Source of the DNA: Rhizobium croatiense
GTDB lineage: Bacteria > Pseudomonadota > Alphaproteobacteria > Rhizobiales > Rhizobiaceae
DNA length: 64,000 bases
Assembly: GCF_019793465.1 (NCBI RefSeq)
Contig: NZ_JAILYJ010000015.1
Coordinates: 62,001-126,000 of the forward strand
Reading direction: 5' to 3'
A program made the translations under genes and the position numbers. The notes under the pieces are model-generated. The model had not been told where the DNA came from, searched no databases, and was given only the letters and a program-made list of their open reading frames with translations. This document shows, piece by piece, positions 26,976 through 35,917 of the stretch; positions within the stretch are counted from its first letter, which is position 1; each line of letters opens with the position of its first letter.

Positions 26976-27058
26976 TGGCGTCGAAGAGCTTCACACGCGG
27001 GAAAGAATACCTATATGACATCTCGACATGCCGCGATGTGCATGACAGGAGATCAGGA

Positions 27059-28048
27059 ATGAGTGCCGTTTCGCGTTTTGCCAAGGTCGCGGCCATTGCC
27101 GTACTGACGAGCGCTACCGTTTTTGCTTCGCTCGGGGATGCCGAGGCGCGCCGCGCCGGCGGCGGTTTCGGAAGCCGCGGCACGCGCACCTTCCAGGCTC
27201 CGCCTGTCACCCAAACTGCGCCTGCTCCGGCCGCGCCGATCGAACGGTCGATGACGCCGCGCCCGCAGACGACGGCACCCGCTGCCGCGCAACAGCCCTT
27301 CGGCGCCCAGCGCCCGGGCCTCTTCGGCGGTTTCGGCCGGTCGATGATCGGCGGCCTGATCGCCGGCGGCCTTCTCGGCATGCTGCTCGGCCACGGTTTC
27401 GGCGGCGGCTTCGGCTTTCTCGGCATGCTGCTGCAGATCGCGTTGATCGGCGGCGCCGTGATGCTGGCGATGCGTTATTTCGCCAATCGCCGCCAGCCCT
27501 CCTACGGGGTGAGCGGCCAGAGCCGCTCCTATAATATGTCGCCTACCAACAATTCGTCCTTCCAGACCCCGACGATCGGTTCGGGCGCTTCTTTCGGCCA
27601 ATCGTCGCGCGGCAACCGCCCGAGCGACGAGATCGGGCTGGCACAGGCCGATCTCGATCAGTTCGAGGAATTGCTGACCAGCATTCAGACCGCTTACGGC
27701 GCTGAGGATTATGGCACGCTGCGCCGGCTGACGACGCCCGAGGCCATGTCCTATCTTGCCGAGGAACTCGGCGAAAACGCCACCAACGGCGTGCGCAACC
27801 GCGTCTCCGACGTCAAGCTGCTGCAGGGCGATATTGCCGAGGCCTGGCGCGAAGACGGCCAGGAATATGCGACGCTCGCCATGCGTTACTCGTCGATCGA
27901 CGCCATGGTCGAACGCGACAGCGGCCGTGTCGTTTCCGGTGACGACCGTCACCCGAGTGAAAGTACCGAGGTGTGGACCTTCGTGCGCAAATCGGGCGCT
28001 GACTGGAAGCTCGCCGCGATCCAGGGCACCGAACAGCGCGCCGCCTGA
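27059..28048 (+). CDS. Tim44-like domain membrane protein
   Basis: A 329-residue protein with a signal-like N-terminus (residues 1-27), a low-complexity Gly/Pro/Ala region, and two adjacent glycine-rich hydrophobic segments at about residues 100-140. The C-terminal half (about 190-329) fits the Tim44-like fold (DLDQFEELLTSIQTAYGAEDY and VWTFVRKSGADWKLAAIQG). Such proteins occur widely in alphaproteobacteria, and their function is poorly defined; a role in membrane protein handling is suggested only by homology. ATG 27059 follows CAGGAGATCAGGA. Confidence 0.82.
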   Translation: MSAVSRFAKVAAIAVLTSATVFASLGDAEARRAGGGFGSRGTRTFQAPPVTQTAPAPAAPIERSMTPRPQTTAPAAAQQPFGAQRPGLFGGFGRSMIGGLIAGGLLGMLLGHGFGGGFGFLGMLLQIALIGGAVMLAMRYFANRRQPSYGVSGQSRSYNMSPTNNSSFQTPTIGSGASFGQSSRGNRPSDEIGLAQADLDQFEELLTSIQTAYGAEDYGTLRRLTTPEAMSYLAEELGENATNGVRNRVSDVKLLQGDIAEAWREDGQEYATLAMRYSSIDAMVERDSGRVVSGDDRHPSESTEVWTFVRKSGADWKLAAIQGTEQRAA

Positions 28049-28067
28049 GGCGCGCGCTTACCCTGGC

Positions 28068-29099
28068 TTAATTCACCGCGACCGGTTTGGAGCGCATGCG
28101 GGAGACCGTCTCGCGCTCCGCCCGCTTGCAGCGCATCGGCGGCAAGCCACGATCCATCAGGTCCATATCTTCCAGCACCATATCGCCCATCTTCTTGAAG
28201 GCGCTGTCGAGGGCGCCGGCCCGATGCGCCGAGCGGATGAAGCCTTTCAGGCTGCGCACCGGATGATCGGGCGGCAGCGGCTCTTGCGGATAGACGTCGC
28301 TCGCCGCGACGATATGGCCTGACGAGACGGCCGCCATCAGCGCATCGAAATCGACGACATCGGCGCGGCTGAGCAGGATGAAGGCTGCACCCTTGCGCAT
28401 GCCGGCGAAGGCCTCGGCGCCGAGAAATCCCTTGTTTTCGCTGGTGACGGCGGCGACGACGAAGACGAAATCGCTCTTCGTCAGGACATCCTCCAGGCTT
28501 GCCGGTTCGACGCCGTTTTCCTCGAGGATCGATTGGGGCAGCCAGGGATCGAACACCCTGATGCGCGCCCTGAAGCCGGACAGCACCCGGCGCAGCGCCT
28601 TGCCGAGATCGCCGAAGCCGACGATGCCGATCTCGGAACCGGCGACGAGCCGCGCACTCGCATTGCCCTCTCCGCCCCACAGCTCGCTGCCCTGACGGAA
28701 GTCGACATCCGCATCGACGATGCCGCGCGCCAAGGCCAGGGCGAAGCCGAGACCGATTTCGGCGACCGGCTCGGCAAAGACCTGGCCTGTGGTCACGACA
28801 TGAATGCCGCGCTCAAAGAGCACCTCATAGGGCATGTTGTTCAAGAGATTGCTTTCGACATTGAGGATCGAGCGCAAGGCCGGCATTCTGGCCAGCGTTT
28901 CCGCCGACAACGGCGGCTGGCCGATGATGTAGCGCGCCTTGCCGAGGATATCGTCGCCAAGCCCGGCGACAGTATCCGCATCGGCTTCGACGACCTCATA
29001 TTTCGCATGCAATCGGGCACGGCTCTTGTCGCTGAAGATCAGATCGAGCGTGCGCGGCTCGGGCGCGCTGATTACCAGCGGCCGTTCGGCATTCGTCAT
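28068..29099 (-). CDS. D-isomer-specific 2-hydroxyacid dehydrogenase
   Basis: A 343-residue NAD(P)-dependent oxidoreductase. The dinucleotide-binding motif is GIVGFGDLGKALRR near residue 150. The expected arginine, glutamate and histidine occur in LLSRADVVD, YPQEPLPPDHP and SAHRAGAL. The reaction would be reversible reduction of a 2-oxoacid. ATG 29099 is used because the open frame further upstream is not family sequence. It converges with the Tim44-like gene and diverges from the HupE-like gene, so it is probably transcribed alone. Confidence 0.87.
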   Translation of the reverse strand: MTNAERPLVISAPEPRTLDLIFSDKSRARLHAKYEVVEADADTVAGLGDDILGKARYIIGQPPLSAETLARMPALRSILNVESNLLNNMPYEVLFERGIHVVTTGQVFAEPVAEIGLGFALALARGIVDADVDFRQGSELWGGEGNASARLVAGSEIGIVGFGDLGKALRRVLSGFRARIRVFDPWLPQSILEENGVEPASLEDVLTKSDFVFVVAAVTSENKGFLGAEAFAGMRKGAAFILLSRADVVDFDALMAAVSSGHIVAASDVYPQEPLPPDHPVRSLKGFIRSAHRAGALDSAFKKMGDMVLEDMDLMDRGLPPMRCKRAERETVSRMRSKPVAVN

Positions 29100-29303
29100 G
29101 GGTATCTCCTCTGTCGCCGGCGGCTTGCGTTGCCCCGGCCGGAGAATTGATACTCTCTGGCCTTGGTCGTTTCCAGCTGACGGCAAAGGAATTGGAGAGC
29201 GAACCCCTCATCGGCGCTGATCTTGATCTGCCAGAGCAATCGAAAGCGGCATTTGCCTATCAGATAAGCAATTGAATTCTCTTGTTGTTTTGCGGCTATC
29301 GTG

Positions 29304-29332
29304 TTGACGGGGCCGATTGCTTGATTTAGCTT
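29304..29332 (+). promoter_or_regulatory. possible promoter of the HupE/UreJ-like gene
   Basis: TTGACG at 29304-29309 and TAGCTT at 29327-29332 are spaced by 17 bases and lie 66 bases before the ATG. The -35 box is good and the -10 box weak. Confidence 0.35.
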
Positions 29333-29397
29333 GATGCGCGCAAGTAGGCGCCGTGCCGGCGGCCGCAGGATGTCGAAGAACTGCAAAGGAACGAACA

Positions 29398-29997
29398 ATG
29401 AATTCAGTATTTAAGAGCGGCTTGCTTGCCTTGGCTGCCGTCGCGCTTCCGGCCGTTGCTTCCGCCCATCCTGCCGTTGGTGAGGGTGCCGGCTTCAGCC
29501 ATGGCTTTGCTCATCCGATGTCCGGGCTCGATCATGTTCTCGCCATGGTGATGGTCGGGGTTTTTGCTTTCCAGCTCGGCGGCCGCGCCATCTGGCTCCT
29601 GCCGACGACCTTCGTCCTGGTGATGGCGGGTGGCGGCGCTCTCGGCGTTGCCGGCGTCAATCTTCCCTTCGTTGAAACCGGGATTGCGCTTTCCGTCGTC
29701 ATTCTGGGGGCCGTCGTTGCACTCAACGTCAAGGCGCCGCTGGCCGCAGCACTCGGCATCGCCGGCCTCTTCGCCATCTTCCATGGTCATGCGCACGGCG
29801 CCGAAATGCCGGAAAATGCGACCGGCGCTGCCTATGCTGCCGGCTTCATGATCGCGACCGTGCTGCTGCATGGCGCCGGCCTCGCTCTCGGCTACGTCAT
29901 CGGTCGCGCCGGCGAAAGTCGAAGCATTTTCGTGACGCGGGCCGCCGGCGGCGTTGCCGCCATATCGGGCCTCGGCATCCTGGCCGGCTTGATCTGA
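29398..29997 (+). CDS. HupE/UreJ family membrane protein
   Basis: A 199-residue protein with a signal peptide (about residues 1-22, ending ASA) and about six membrane segments. The histidine-rich motif after the signal, HPMSGLDHVLAMVMVG near residue 40, is the family hallmark and is thought to bind Ni2+ or Co2+. A second histidine cluster, FHGHAHGAEMP, lies near residue 130. Family members import nickel or cobalt next to hydrogenase or urease genes, but no such genes are in this window, so the metal is unknown. A rho-independent terminator follows at 30040-30070. Confidence 0.87.
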   Translation: MNSVFKSGLLALAAVALPAVASAHPAVGEGAGFSHGFAHPMSGLDHVLAMVMVGVFAFQLGGRAIWLLPTTFVLVMAGGGALGVAGVNLPFVETGIALSVVILGAVVALNVKAPLAAALGIAGLFAIFHGHAHGAEMPENATGAAYAAGFMIATVLLHGAGLALGYVIGRAGESRSIFVTRAAGGVAAISGLGILAGLI

Positions 29998-30039
29998 TCG
30001 GCCGTATTGCTGCTGCCAGAAAGCACCCATTCAGCCAAG

Positions 30040-30070
30040 AACGCCCGGCGATATATTGCCGGCGTTTTTT
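30040..30070 (+). terminator. rho-independent terminator of the HupE/UreJ-like gene
   Basis: AACGCC-C-GGC at 30040-30049 pairs with GCCGGCGTT at 30058-30066 with one bulged C and an eight-base AT-rich loop, followed by a run of six Ts (30065-30070). Confidence 0.75.
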
Positions 30071-30177
30071 GCATCGTTCGGTAACGAGCCATGGACTTGC
30101 CCTACGTAATTCGGGCCGCCGCCAAATCTGACGGGTGAATTGACAATATCCAAATTGACGCAGGCACCTCTTGCCGA

Positions 30178-30207
30178 TTGCCGGCGAGGTGTAAAACTCT
30201 GTATAGT
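30178..30207 (+). promoter_or_regulatory. probable promoter of the regulator-cyd operon
   Basis: TTGCCG at 30178-30183 and TATAGT at 30202-30207 are separated by 18 bases. The -10 box directly abuts the 20-bp palindrome at 30209-30228, so a protein bound there would block transcription start. Confidence 0.45.
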
Positions 30208-30208
30208 A

Positions 30209-30228
30209 ATTTCAGAAATTTCTGAAAT
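30209..30228. promoter_or_regulatory. 20-bp perfect palindrome, probable operator
   Basis: ATTTCAGAAATTTCTGAAAT is a perfect inverted repeat 22 bases before the regulator ATG. Size and symmetry fit a dimeric winged-helix repressor of the MarR/GbsR class, most simply autoregulation by the gene directly downstream, together with control of cydDCABX. Confidence 0.7.
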
Positions 30229-30250
30229 CACAGATGCAACGGAAATTGCC

Positions 30251-30829
30251 ATGAACCTTCCGCCTCTCGTCCAATCCTTCGTTCTCCATTTCGGCGAGAT
30301 GGGATCGCGCTGGGGGATCAACCGCACGGTCGGCCAGATCTATGCCCTGCTCTTCGTCTCGCCCGGACCGCTCTGCGCCGAGGAGATCGCCGAGTCGCTC
30401 GGCATCTCGCGCTCCAATGTGTCGATGAGCCTGCGCGAATTGCAGGCCTGGAACCTCGTCCTTCTCAAACACAAGCCGGACGATCGGCGCGATTTCTTCA
30501 CCACGCCGGATGACGTCTGGCTCATCTTGCGGACGCTGGCCGAGGAACGAAAGAAGCGTGAAGTCGATCCGACGCTGTCGGTTCTGCGCGAAATCCTGAT
30601 GCAGCGCCCCGCCAGCGAGGCCGAACGGCATGCGCAACAGCGCATGGGCGAGATGCACACGCTGATCGAACAGCTGACCCATTGGTACGAAGACGTAAAA
30701 CAACTTGAGACGGAGAGGCTTGCAACGCTACTCTCGCTCGGCGCGAAAGTGACAAAGCTTCTGGAGGCCAAGGACCGAGTCATCTCGCTCGGCCGCAGCC
30801 GCCGGCCGAATCCTGCGAACAAGAGTTAG
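30251..30829 (+). CDS. GbsR/MarR-family transcriptional regulator
   Basis: A 192-residue winged-helix protein. The helix-turn-helix lies at about residues 35-75 (CAEEIAESLGISRSNVSMSL), and the wing includes HKPDDRRDFFTT; a C-terminal helical region would mediate dimers. ATG 30251 is selected because the upstream frame runs through the palindrome. The gene is four bases from cydD, so it is the first gene of the cyd operon and a likely local regulator of cytochrome bd synthesis. The signal it senses is unknown; the usual FnrN/ArcA logic does not explain its presence. Confidence 0.87.
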   Translation: MNLPPLVQSFVLHFGEMGSRWGINRTVGQIYALLFVSPGPLCAEEIAESLGISRSNVSMSLRELQAWNLVLLKHKPDDRRDFFTTPDDVWLILRTLAEERKKREVDPTLSVLREILMQRPASEAERHAQQRMGEMHTLIEQLTHWYEDVKQLETERLATLLSLGAKVTKLLEAKDRVISLGRSRRPNPANKS

Positions 30830-30833
30830 CGCC

Positions 30834-32564
30834 ATGGGCACTGCTTTCTTCGACGCGAGAGACAGACCAGAGGCTCGGCCACTCCCAGAGGGCGAAGCCG
30901 TGCCGGCCGGCCGCGATGCGACAAAGAGCGGAATGCGCCGGGCGGCGGTGCTGCAAGCGCTGGCCGCCGCGTTCTGGGTTCCTCAGGCCGGGTTGCTGGC
31001 CTTCGCGGTGGGGCGCATCGTCGATGGCGGCGGGTTGCGTGAGGTACTCTGGCCAGCCCTCGGCATTCTTGTCCTCGGACTTGCAAGAAGCTGTCTCGAC
31101 GCGGCCGGCGGCCGCCTGGCCTTTCATGTCGCGCGCGCCGAGCTCAGCCGCAGGCGGCGGATCGCGGCCGCGGCCATCTCGAGCTCGTCGCCGATCGATC
31201 GCGGTCGGCCGGTCTCCGGCAAAGCGGCAAGCGTGCTTGGCGAGCAAGCCGAACTCATCATGCCCTACCTCTCCCGTTTTCAGCCGGCGCGCATCAAGGC
31301 GAGCCTCGTGCCGCTTGTCATTCTTGCCTGCGTCCTGCCGGTCTCCTGGATCGCGGCGCTGGTTCTGCTGTTCGCCGCGCCGCTGATCCCGATCTTCATG
31401 GCACTGATCGGCTGGCGCGCCCAGGCGGCCAGCGAAAGACAACTCGTTGCCACCGGCGGTCTCAACGGCTTCCTGCTCGACCGCCTACGCGGCCTGGCGA
31501 CGATCCGCGCGCTCGGCGCGGTCGATGCAACCGCATTGCGGCTGCGCCAGGAGGCGGAATCGCTGCGTAAGCGCACCATGGCGGTGCTGAAGATCGCCTT
31601 TCTCTCTTCGGCGGTGCTCGAGCTTTTCGCCGCCCTCGGTGTGGCGATGATCGCCGTCTATGTCGGCTTCAGCCTGCTCGGCGAGATCCGCTTCGGCACT
31701 TGGGCAGGCCGGCTCGACCTGACGGAGGGACTGTTCATCCTGCTGCTGGCGCCGGCCTTTTTCGAGCCGCTGCGCGAGCTCTCGGCCGTTTGGCACGACC
31801 GGGCAGCGGGTGATGCGGCGCTGAAGGCCCTGGACGCTCTTGCCGCTGGCGGCATGCCGATTCAGGGATCGGCCGAAGTTGCGCCGTTGATATCCGCCGG
31901 TGCGCCGGCCATCGAGCTTGAAAATCTTGTCTTTCGCTACGGTGCCGATGAAGCCTTGATCCTCAGCGACTTCAATCTCAATATCGCCGCCGGCGAACAT
32001 CTGGCGCTTCTCGGCGCCAGCGGTTCCGGCAAGTCGACACTTCTTTCGCTGATGGCGGGGCTGGCGCCCTGCACCGGCGGTCGCATCGTCATCGGCGGCG
32101 TCGAGCTTATGGGCGACACCGCCGGTGGCTTGCGCGGCGGCATGGCCTGGATCGGCCAGAGGCCGCATATCTTTGCCGGCACCATTGTGGGAAATACCGC
32201 GCTCGGCAGAACCGACATCCCGCGCGCCGGCGTGGCGAAGGCGCTGGACGCCGCGAGGCTCGGACATGCAGTTGCCGCCTACGGCAGCCGTCCGCTCGGA
32301 GAAGGCGGGACCGGGCTTTCCGGCGGCGAGGCGCTGCGGCTTGCGATCGCGCGGGCGGCCTGCAATCCGCATCTGCGGCTGATCCTGGCCGACGAGCCGA
32401 CCGCGCATCTCGATGCTGCCACCGCGGCGGAGGTTACCGAGAGCCTGCTTTCGCTCGCCAAGGGACGCACCCTTGTTGTTGCGACCCACGATCCGCTGCT
32501 TGCCGCACGCATGCATCGCAGCGTGCGCATCGATTCCCACAGCATGATCCGGGAGGCGGCCTAA
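30834..32564 (+). CDS. cydD: CydD, cysteine/glutathione exporter subunit for cytochrome bd assembly
   Basis: A 576-residue half-transporter: an N-terminal membrane domain (about residues 30-320) and a C-terminal ATPase with Walker A GASGSGKST, signature LSGGEALRLAIAR and Walker B LILADEPTAHLD. With CydC it forms the heterodimeric ABC exporter that sends reduced thiols to the periplasm and is required for haem insertion into cytochrome bd. Assignment as CydD rather than another exporter rests on order: cydD and cydC overlap by one base and are followed by cydA and cydB. Confidence 0.9.
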   Translation: MGTAFFDARDRPEARPLPEGEAVPAGRDATKSGMRRAAVLQALAAAFWVPQAGLLAFAVGRIVDGGGLREVLWPALGILVLGLARSCLDAAGGRLAFHVARAELSRRRRIAAAAISSSSPIDRGRPVSGKAASVLGEQAELIMPYLSRFQPARIKASLVPLVILACVLPVSWIAALVLLFAAPLIPIFMALIGWRAQAASERQLVATGGLNGFLLDRLRGLATIRALGAVDATALRLRQEAESLRKRTMAVLKIAFLSSAVLELFAALGVAMIAVYVGFSLLGEIRFGTWAGRLDLTEGLFILLLAPAFFEPLRELSAVWHDRAAGDAALKALDALAAGGMPIQGSAEVAPLISAGAPAIELENLVFRYGADEALILSDFNLNIAAGEHLALLGASGSGKSTLLSLMAGLAPCTGGRIVIGGVELMGDTAGGLRGGMAWIGQRPHIFAGTIVGNTALGRTDIPRAGVAKALDAARLGHAVAAYGSRPLGEGGTGLSGGEALRLAIARAACNPHLRLILADEPTAHLDAATAAEVTESLLSLAKGRTLVVATHDPLLAARMHRSVRIDSHSMIREAA

Positions 32565-34255
32565 TGAGTGGAGTGGCTGCAGATCTCAAGCCGATCCTGC
32601 GCCTGTTCCTCGCCGAGCGCCGGCGAGCACTGCTGCTCGGCGCGGTGCTTTCGGCAGCGACGGTGACTGCGGGCATTGCCCTTCTCGGCCTGTCCGGCTG
32701 GTTCATCACCGCCACCTCGGTTGCCGGCCTTTCGGCTGCGGCCGCCGTCACTTTCGACGTCTTTGCGCCCTCGGCCGGCATTCGCCTGCTGGCCATCGTC
32801 CGAACCGCGGCGCGTTATGGCGAAAGGCTTGCGACCCATGACGCCACGCTCGGCGTGCTTGCTGGCCTGCGCGAGAAATTGTTTCGCGGTTTTGCCGAAC
32901 CGGGTGCGGCGCGCGCCCTGCTCTATCGTCCCGCACGGCTGCTGTTCCGGCTGACAGCCGATGTCGATGCGCTCGACTCCCTTTATCTCCGTATTCTCGT
33001 GCCGGCCGCGGTGGCCGTCGGCGCAGCTCTGGTCGCGAGCCTCGCGCTGGGGCTGATGCATCCCTTGTTCGGTCTGTGTTTTGGCTTGCTTCTCGCCGGC
33101 GCCGGCCTCGGCCTGCCGCTGATTGCCGGCCGCGCTGCCCGCAAACACGCTCGCCGGCGCGCCCATGGCATCGAGGCGCTGCGGTCGCTGACGATCGATC
33201 TCGTCGCCGGCCAGACCGACCTGTTGATGGCCGGCCGGCTTTTCGCGCAGAAAGAGGCGATCGCCGCTGCCGATCGGTACGCCGCCAGCGCCGACGGCCG
33301 CCTGAACCGCGTGGAGACCGGCCTGACCTTCGGTTTCAGCCTTGTTTCGGCGCTGCTGCTGACGGCATCTCTGCTTGCCGTTGCGGCTCTTGCGGAAGCC
33401 CGGCTGATCACCGCTCCCGTTGCGGCCCTCGTGGTGCTTGTCGCCTTTGCGGCCGTCGAACCCTTTGCGGCGCTGCGTCGCGGCGCCCTTGACCTCGGCA
33501 GGACGCTGCTTGCGGCAAGGCGCATCGCGCCGCGGCTTGCCGTCGCCGTCGCATCCGAGCCAGTGGCACCGCCCCTCCCGGGATACGCCGTGTCGCTGGC
33601 TGACGTGTCCGCCTTCCATGAAGGCTCCAACGCAGCGGTGCTCAAGGACATCGATCTTGCGCTCCGGCAGGGCGAACGCCTCGCCGTAATCGGCAGCAGC
33701 GGCGCCGGCAAGTCGAGCCTGCTTGCTTTGCTTTCCGGCGAGTTGCCTGCCAGGACGGGAAGCATTGCCGCGACGCCGGCGACGCTGCTGACACAACGGA
33801 CGGAACTCTTTGAGGATAGCCTGCGGGGTAACCTTACCCTTGCCGACCCGAAAGCGAGCGAGGCCCGTCTCCATGATGTGCTTGCCGCCGCCGGTCTGCT
33901 TGCCGATGTCGAGGCGATGCCGCAAGGGATCGATACACGGCTCGGCGAAGGCGGGCTTGGCCTTTCGGGCGGCCAGTCGCGCCGGCTGGCGCTTGCCCGG
34001 CTCTTCCTGCGCGCTACGCCGCTCTGGCTGCTCGACGAACCGACCGAGGGCCTCGACGGCGCCACCGCCCGCGACGTGCTCGGTCGTCTGTCGGCGATGG
34101 CGGCAGGCCGCTCGCTTGTTATCGCGACTCACATCCGCCGCGAGGCTGTTATCGCCGATCGCATCGCCGTCATCGAAGGCGGCCGCATCTTAGACGTTTC
34201 GCGCCGTGGAGAAGTGGCGTTCGAAAAGGCGCTCGACCGGCTTCGGCCGGATTGA
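32564..34255 (+). CDS. cydC: CydC, partner subunit of the CydDC exporter
   Basis: A 563-residue half-transporter with early family sequence LLGLSGWFITATSVAGLS, six membrane segments up to about residue 300, and an ATPase with GSSGAGKSS, LSGGQSRRLALAR and LLDEPTEGLD. The Walker B catalytic glutamate is present. ATG 32564 overlaps the cydD stop by one base. The nucleotide-binding domain is slightly shorter than in E. coli CydC. It works with CydD at the inner membrane during assembly of the bd oxidase. Confidence 0.9.
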   Translation: MSGVAADLKPILRLFLAERRRALLLGAVLSAATVTAGIALLGLSGWFITATSVAGLSAAAAVTFDVFAPSAGIRLLAIVRTAARYGERLATHDATLGVLAGLREKLFRGFAEPGAARALLYRPARLLFRLTADVDALDSLYLRILVPAAVAVGAALVASLALGLMHPLFGLCFGLLLAGAGLGLPLIAGRAARKHARRRAHGIEALRSLTIDLVAGQTDLLMAGRLFAQKEAIAAADRYAASADGRLNRVETGLTFGFSLVSALLLTASLLAVAALAEARLITAPVAALVVLVAFAAVEPFAALRRGALDLGRTLLAARRIAPRLAVAVASEPVAPPLPGYAVSLADVSAFHEGSNAAVLKDIDLALRQGERLAVIGSSGAGKSSLLALLSGELPARTGSIAATPATLLTQRTELFEDSLRGNLTLADPKASEARLHDVLAAAGLLADVEAMPQGIDTRLGEGGLGLSGGQSRRLALARLFLRATPLWLLDEPTEGLDGATARDVLGRLSAMAAGRSLVIATHIRREAVIADRIAVIEGGRILDVSRRGEVAFEKALDRLRPD

Positions 34256-34331
34256 GTGAGATCGCATGCCCTCAAGCGCCGGCCGGCGCTTGGGAATGCT
34301 CCATACCCCGTGGGACCGTGGGAGAAAGACA

Positions 34332-35912
34332 ATGGAACTAGACATCGTCGCGTTATCGCGCTTCCAATTCGCGCTGACGGCGCTTTACCACTTCCTGTTC
34401 GTACCGCTGACGCTCGGCCTGTCCGTGCTCTTGGCGATCATGGAAACCGTTTATGTCATGACCGGCCGCCAGATCTGGCGGCAGATGACGAAATTCTGGG
34501 GCACGCTGTTCGGCATCAATTTCGTGCTCGGCGTCGCCACCGGCATCGTCATGGAATTCCAGTTCGGCATGAACTGGAGCTATTACAGCTATTATGTCGG
34601 CGACATCTTCGGCGCGCCGCTGGCGATCGAAGGCCTGATGGCCTTCTTCCTGGAGGCGACCTTCGTCGGCCTATTCTTCTTCGGCTGGGACAAGCTGTCG
34701 AAGGTCGGCCATCTCGTTGCCACCTGGGCGGTGGCGCTCGGTTCGAACTTCTCCGCGCTCTGGATCCTTATTGCGAACGGCTGGATGCAAAACCCGGTCG
34801 GATCTGCTCTCAATCCGCAGACGATGCGCATGGAGATCACCAGCTTCTTCGACGTCGTCTTCAATCCGGTCGCCCAGGCGAAATTCGTCCATACGGTATC
34901 GGCCGGTTACGTCTGCGCCTCGATCTTCGTGCTCGGCGTCTCGGCCTGGTATGTGCTGAAGGGCCGGCATATCGAGCTTGCTAAACGTTCGATGACTGTG
35001 GCCGCCTCCTTCGGTCTCGCTTCGGCGCTCTCGGTGGTCGTGCTCGGCGACGAGAGCGGTTATCTCGCGACCGAGAACCAGAAGATGAAGCTTGCCGCGA
35101 TCGAAGGCATGTGGAAGACCGAGCCGGCGCCGGCCGCCTTCACCGCCTTCGGCTTTCCCGATCAGGAGGCGCGCGAGACGCATTTTGCCGTGCATATTCC
35201 CTGGGTCATGGGCCTGATCGGCACACGGTCGCTGACGACCGAAATACCCGGCATCGATCAGCTCGAAAAGCAGGCCGAGGTGCGCATCCGCGACGGCATC
35301 AAGGCCTATGACGCGCTGATGCAGATCCGTGCGGCGCCCGCGCAGGATCAGGTGGCGCAGGAGGTTCGCACCTCCTTCGAGGATCTCGGCCATGATCTCG
35401 GCTATGCCCTTTTGCTGAAGCGCTATGTCGACGATCCGCGCCAGGCGACCCACGCGCAGATCGCTCAGGCTGCGCGCGACACGATCCCGCATGTGCCGAT
35501 GCTCTTCTGGTCCTTCCGCATCATGGTCGGCCTCGGCATCTTCTTCATCCTGCTGACCGCCACCTTCTTCTGGCTGTCGGCGCGCCGCCACCTCGACAAA
35601 TACCCGCTGCTTCTGAGGGTTGCCGTGCTGGCGATCCCCCTGCCCTGGGTCGCCATCGAGCTCGGTTGGGTCGTCGCCGAGTTCGGCCGCCAGCCCTGGG
35701 TGATCGAAGGCGTCCTGCCGACGGCGGCGGCCGTCTCCAGCCTCGGCGCCGGCACCGTGCTTCTGACGATCATCGGTTTTGCCGCCCTCTACACAGTGCT
35801 GATCGTCATCGAGATGAGCCTGATGATCAAAGCGATCAGGCAGGGGCCGGAACCGGACGACGAGCCGGAAGCCGTCCTGATATCAGAAACCCTCGTCCCG
35901 GCCGCGGAGTGA
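34332..35912 (+). CDS. cydA: cytochrome bd ubiquinol oxidase subunit I
   Basis: A 526-residue membrane protein that binds quinol and haems b558, b595 and d. The N-terminal LSRFQFALTALYHFLFVPLT contains the haem-ligand histidine, and the hallmark GRQPW near residue 452 precedes VIEGVLPT. The length is close to E. coli CydA (522 residues), which points to the long Q-loop form rather than a short CioA. ATG 34332 follows GGGAGAAAG; the frame upstream starts inside the leader. It catalyses high-affinity oxygen reduction, useful at low oxygen, as in nodules or wet soil. Confidence 0.94.
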   Translation: MELDIVALSRFQFALTALYHFLFVPLTLGLSVLLAIMETVYVMTGRQIWRQMTKFWGTLFGINFVLGVATGIVMEFQFGMNWSYYSYYVGDIFGAPLAIEGLMAFFLEATFVGLFFFGWDKLSKVGHLVATWAVALGSNFSALWILIANGWMQNPVGSALNPQTMRMEITSFFDVVFNPVAQAKFVHTVSAGYVCASIFVLGVSAWYVLKGRHIELAKRSMTVAASFGLASALSVVVLGDESGYLATENQKMKLAAIEGMWKTEPAPAAFTAFGFPDQEARETHFAVHIPWVMGLIGTRSLTTEIPGIDQLEKQAEVRIRDGIKAYDALMQIRAAPAQDQVAQEVRTSFEDLGHDLGYALLLKRYVDDPRQATHAQIAQAARDTIPHVPMLFWSFRIMVGLGIFFILLTATFFWLSARRHLDKYPLLLRVAVLAIPLPWVAIELGWVVAEFGRQPWVIEGVLPTAAAVSSLGAGTVLLTIIGFAALYTVLIVIEMSLMIKAIRQGPEPDDEPEAVLISETLVPAAE

Positions 35913-35917
35913 CTGCC

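Noticed and set aside
29100..29397. Possible cobalamin riboswitch upstream of the HupE/UreJ-like gene
   Set aside because: No B12-box-like sequence seen on the plus strand.
30140..30153. FNR/FixK-like box TTGACAATATCCAA upstream of the cyd operon
   Set aside because: Only 7 of 10 defined positions match TTGATnnnnATCAA, and the distance to the best promoter (about -67) does not fit well. Kept as a weak signal only.
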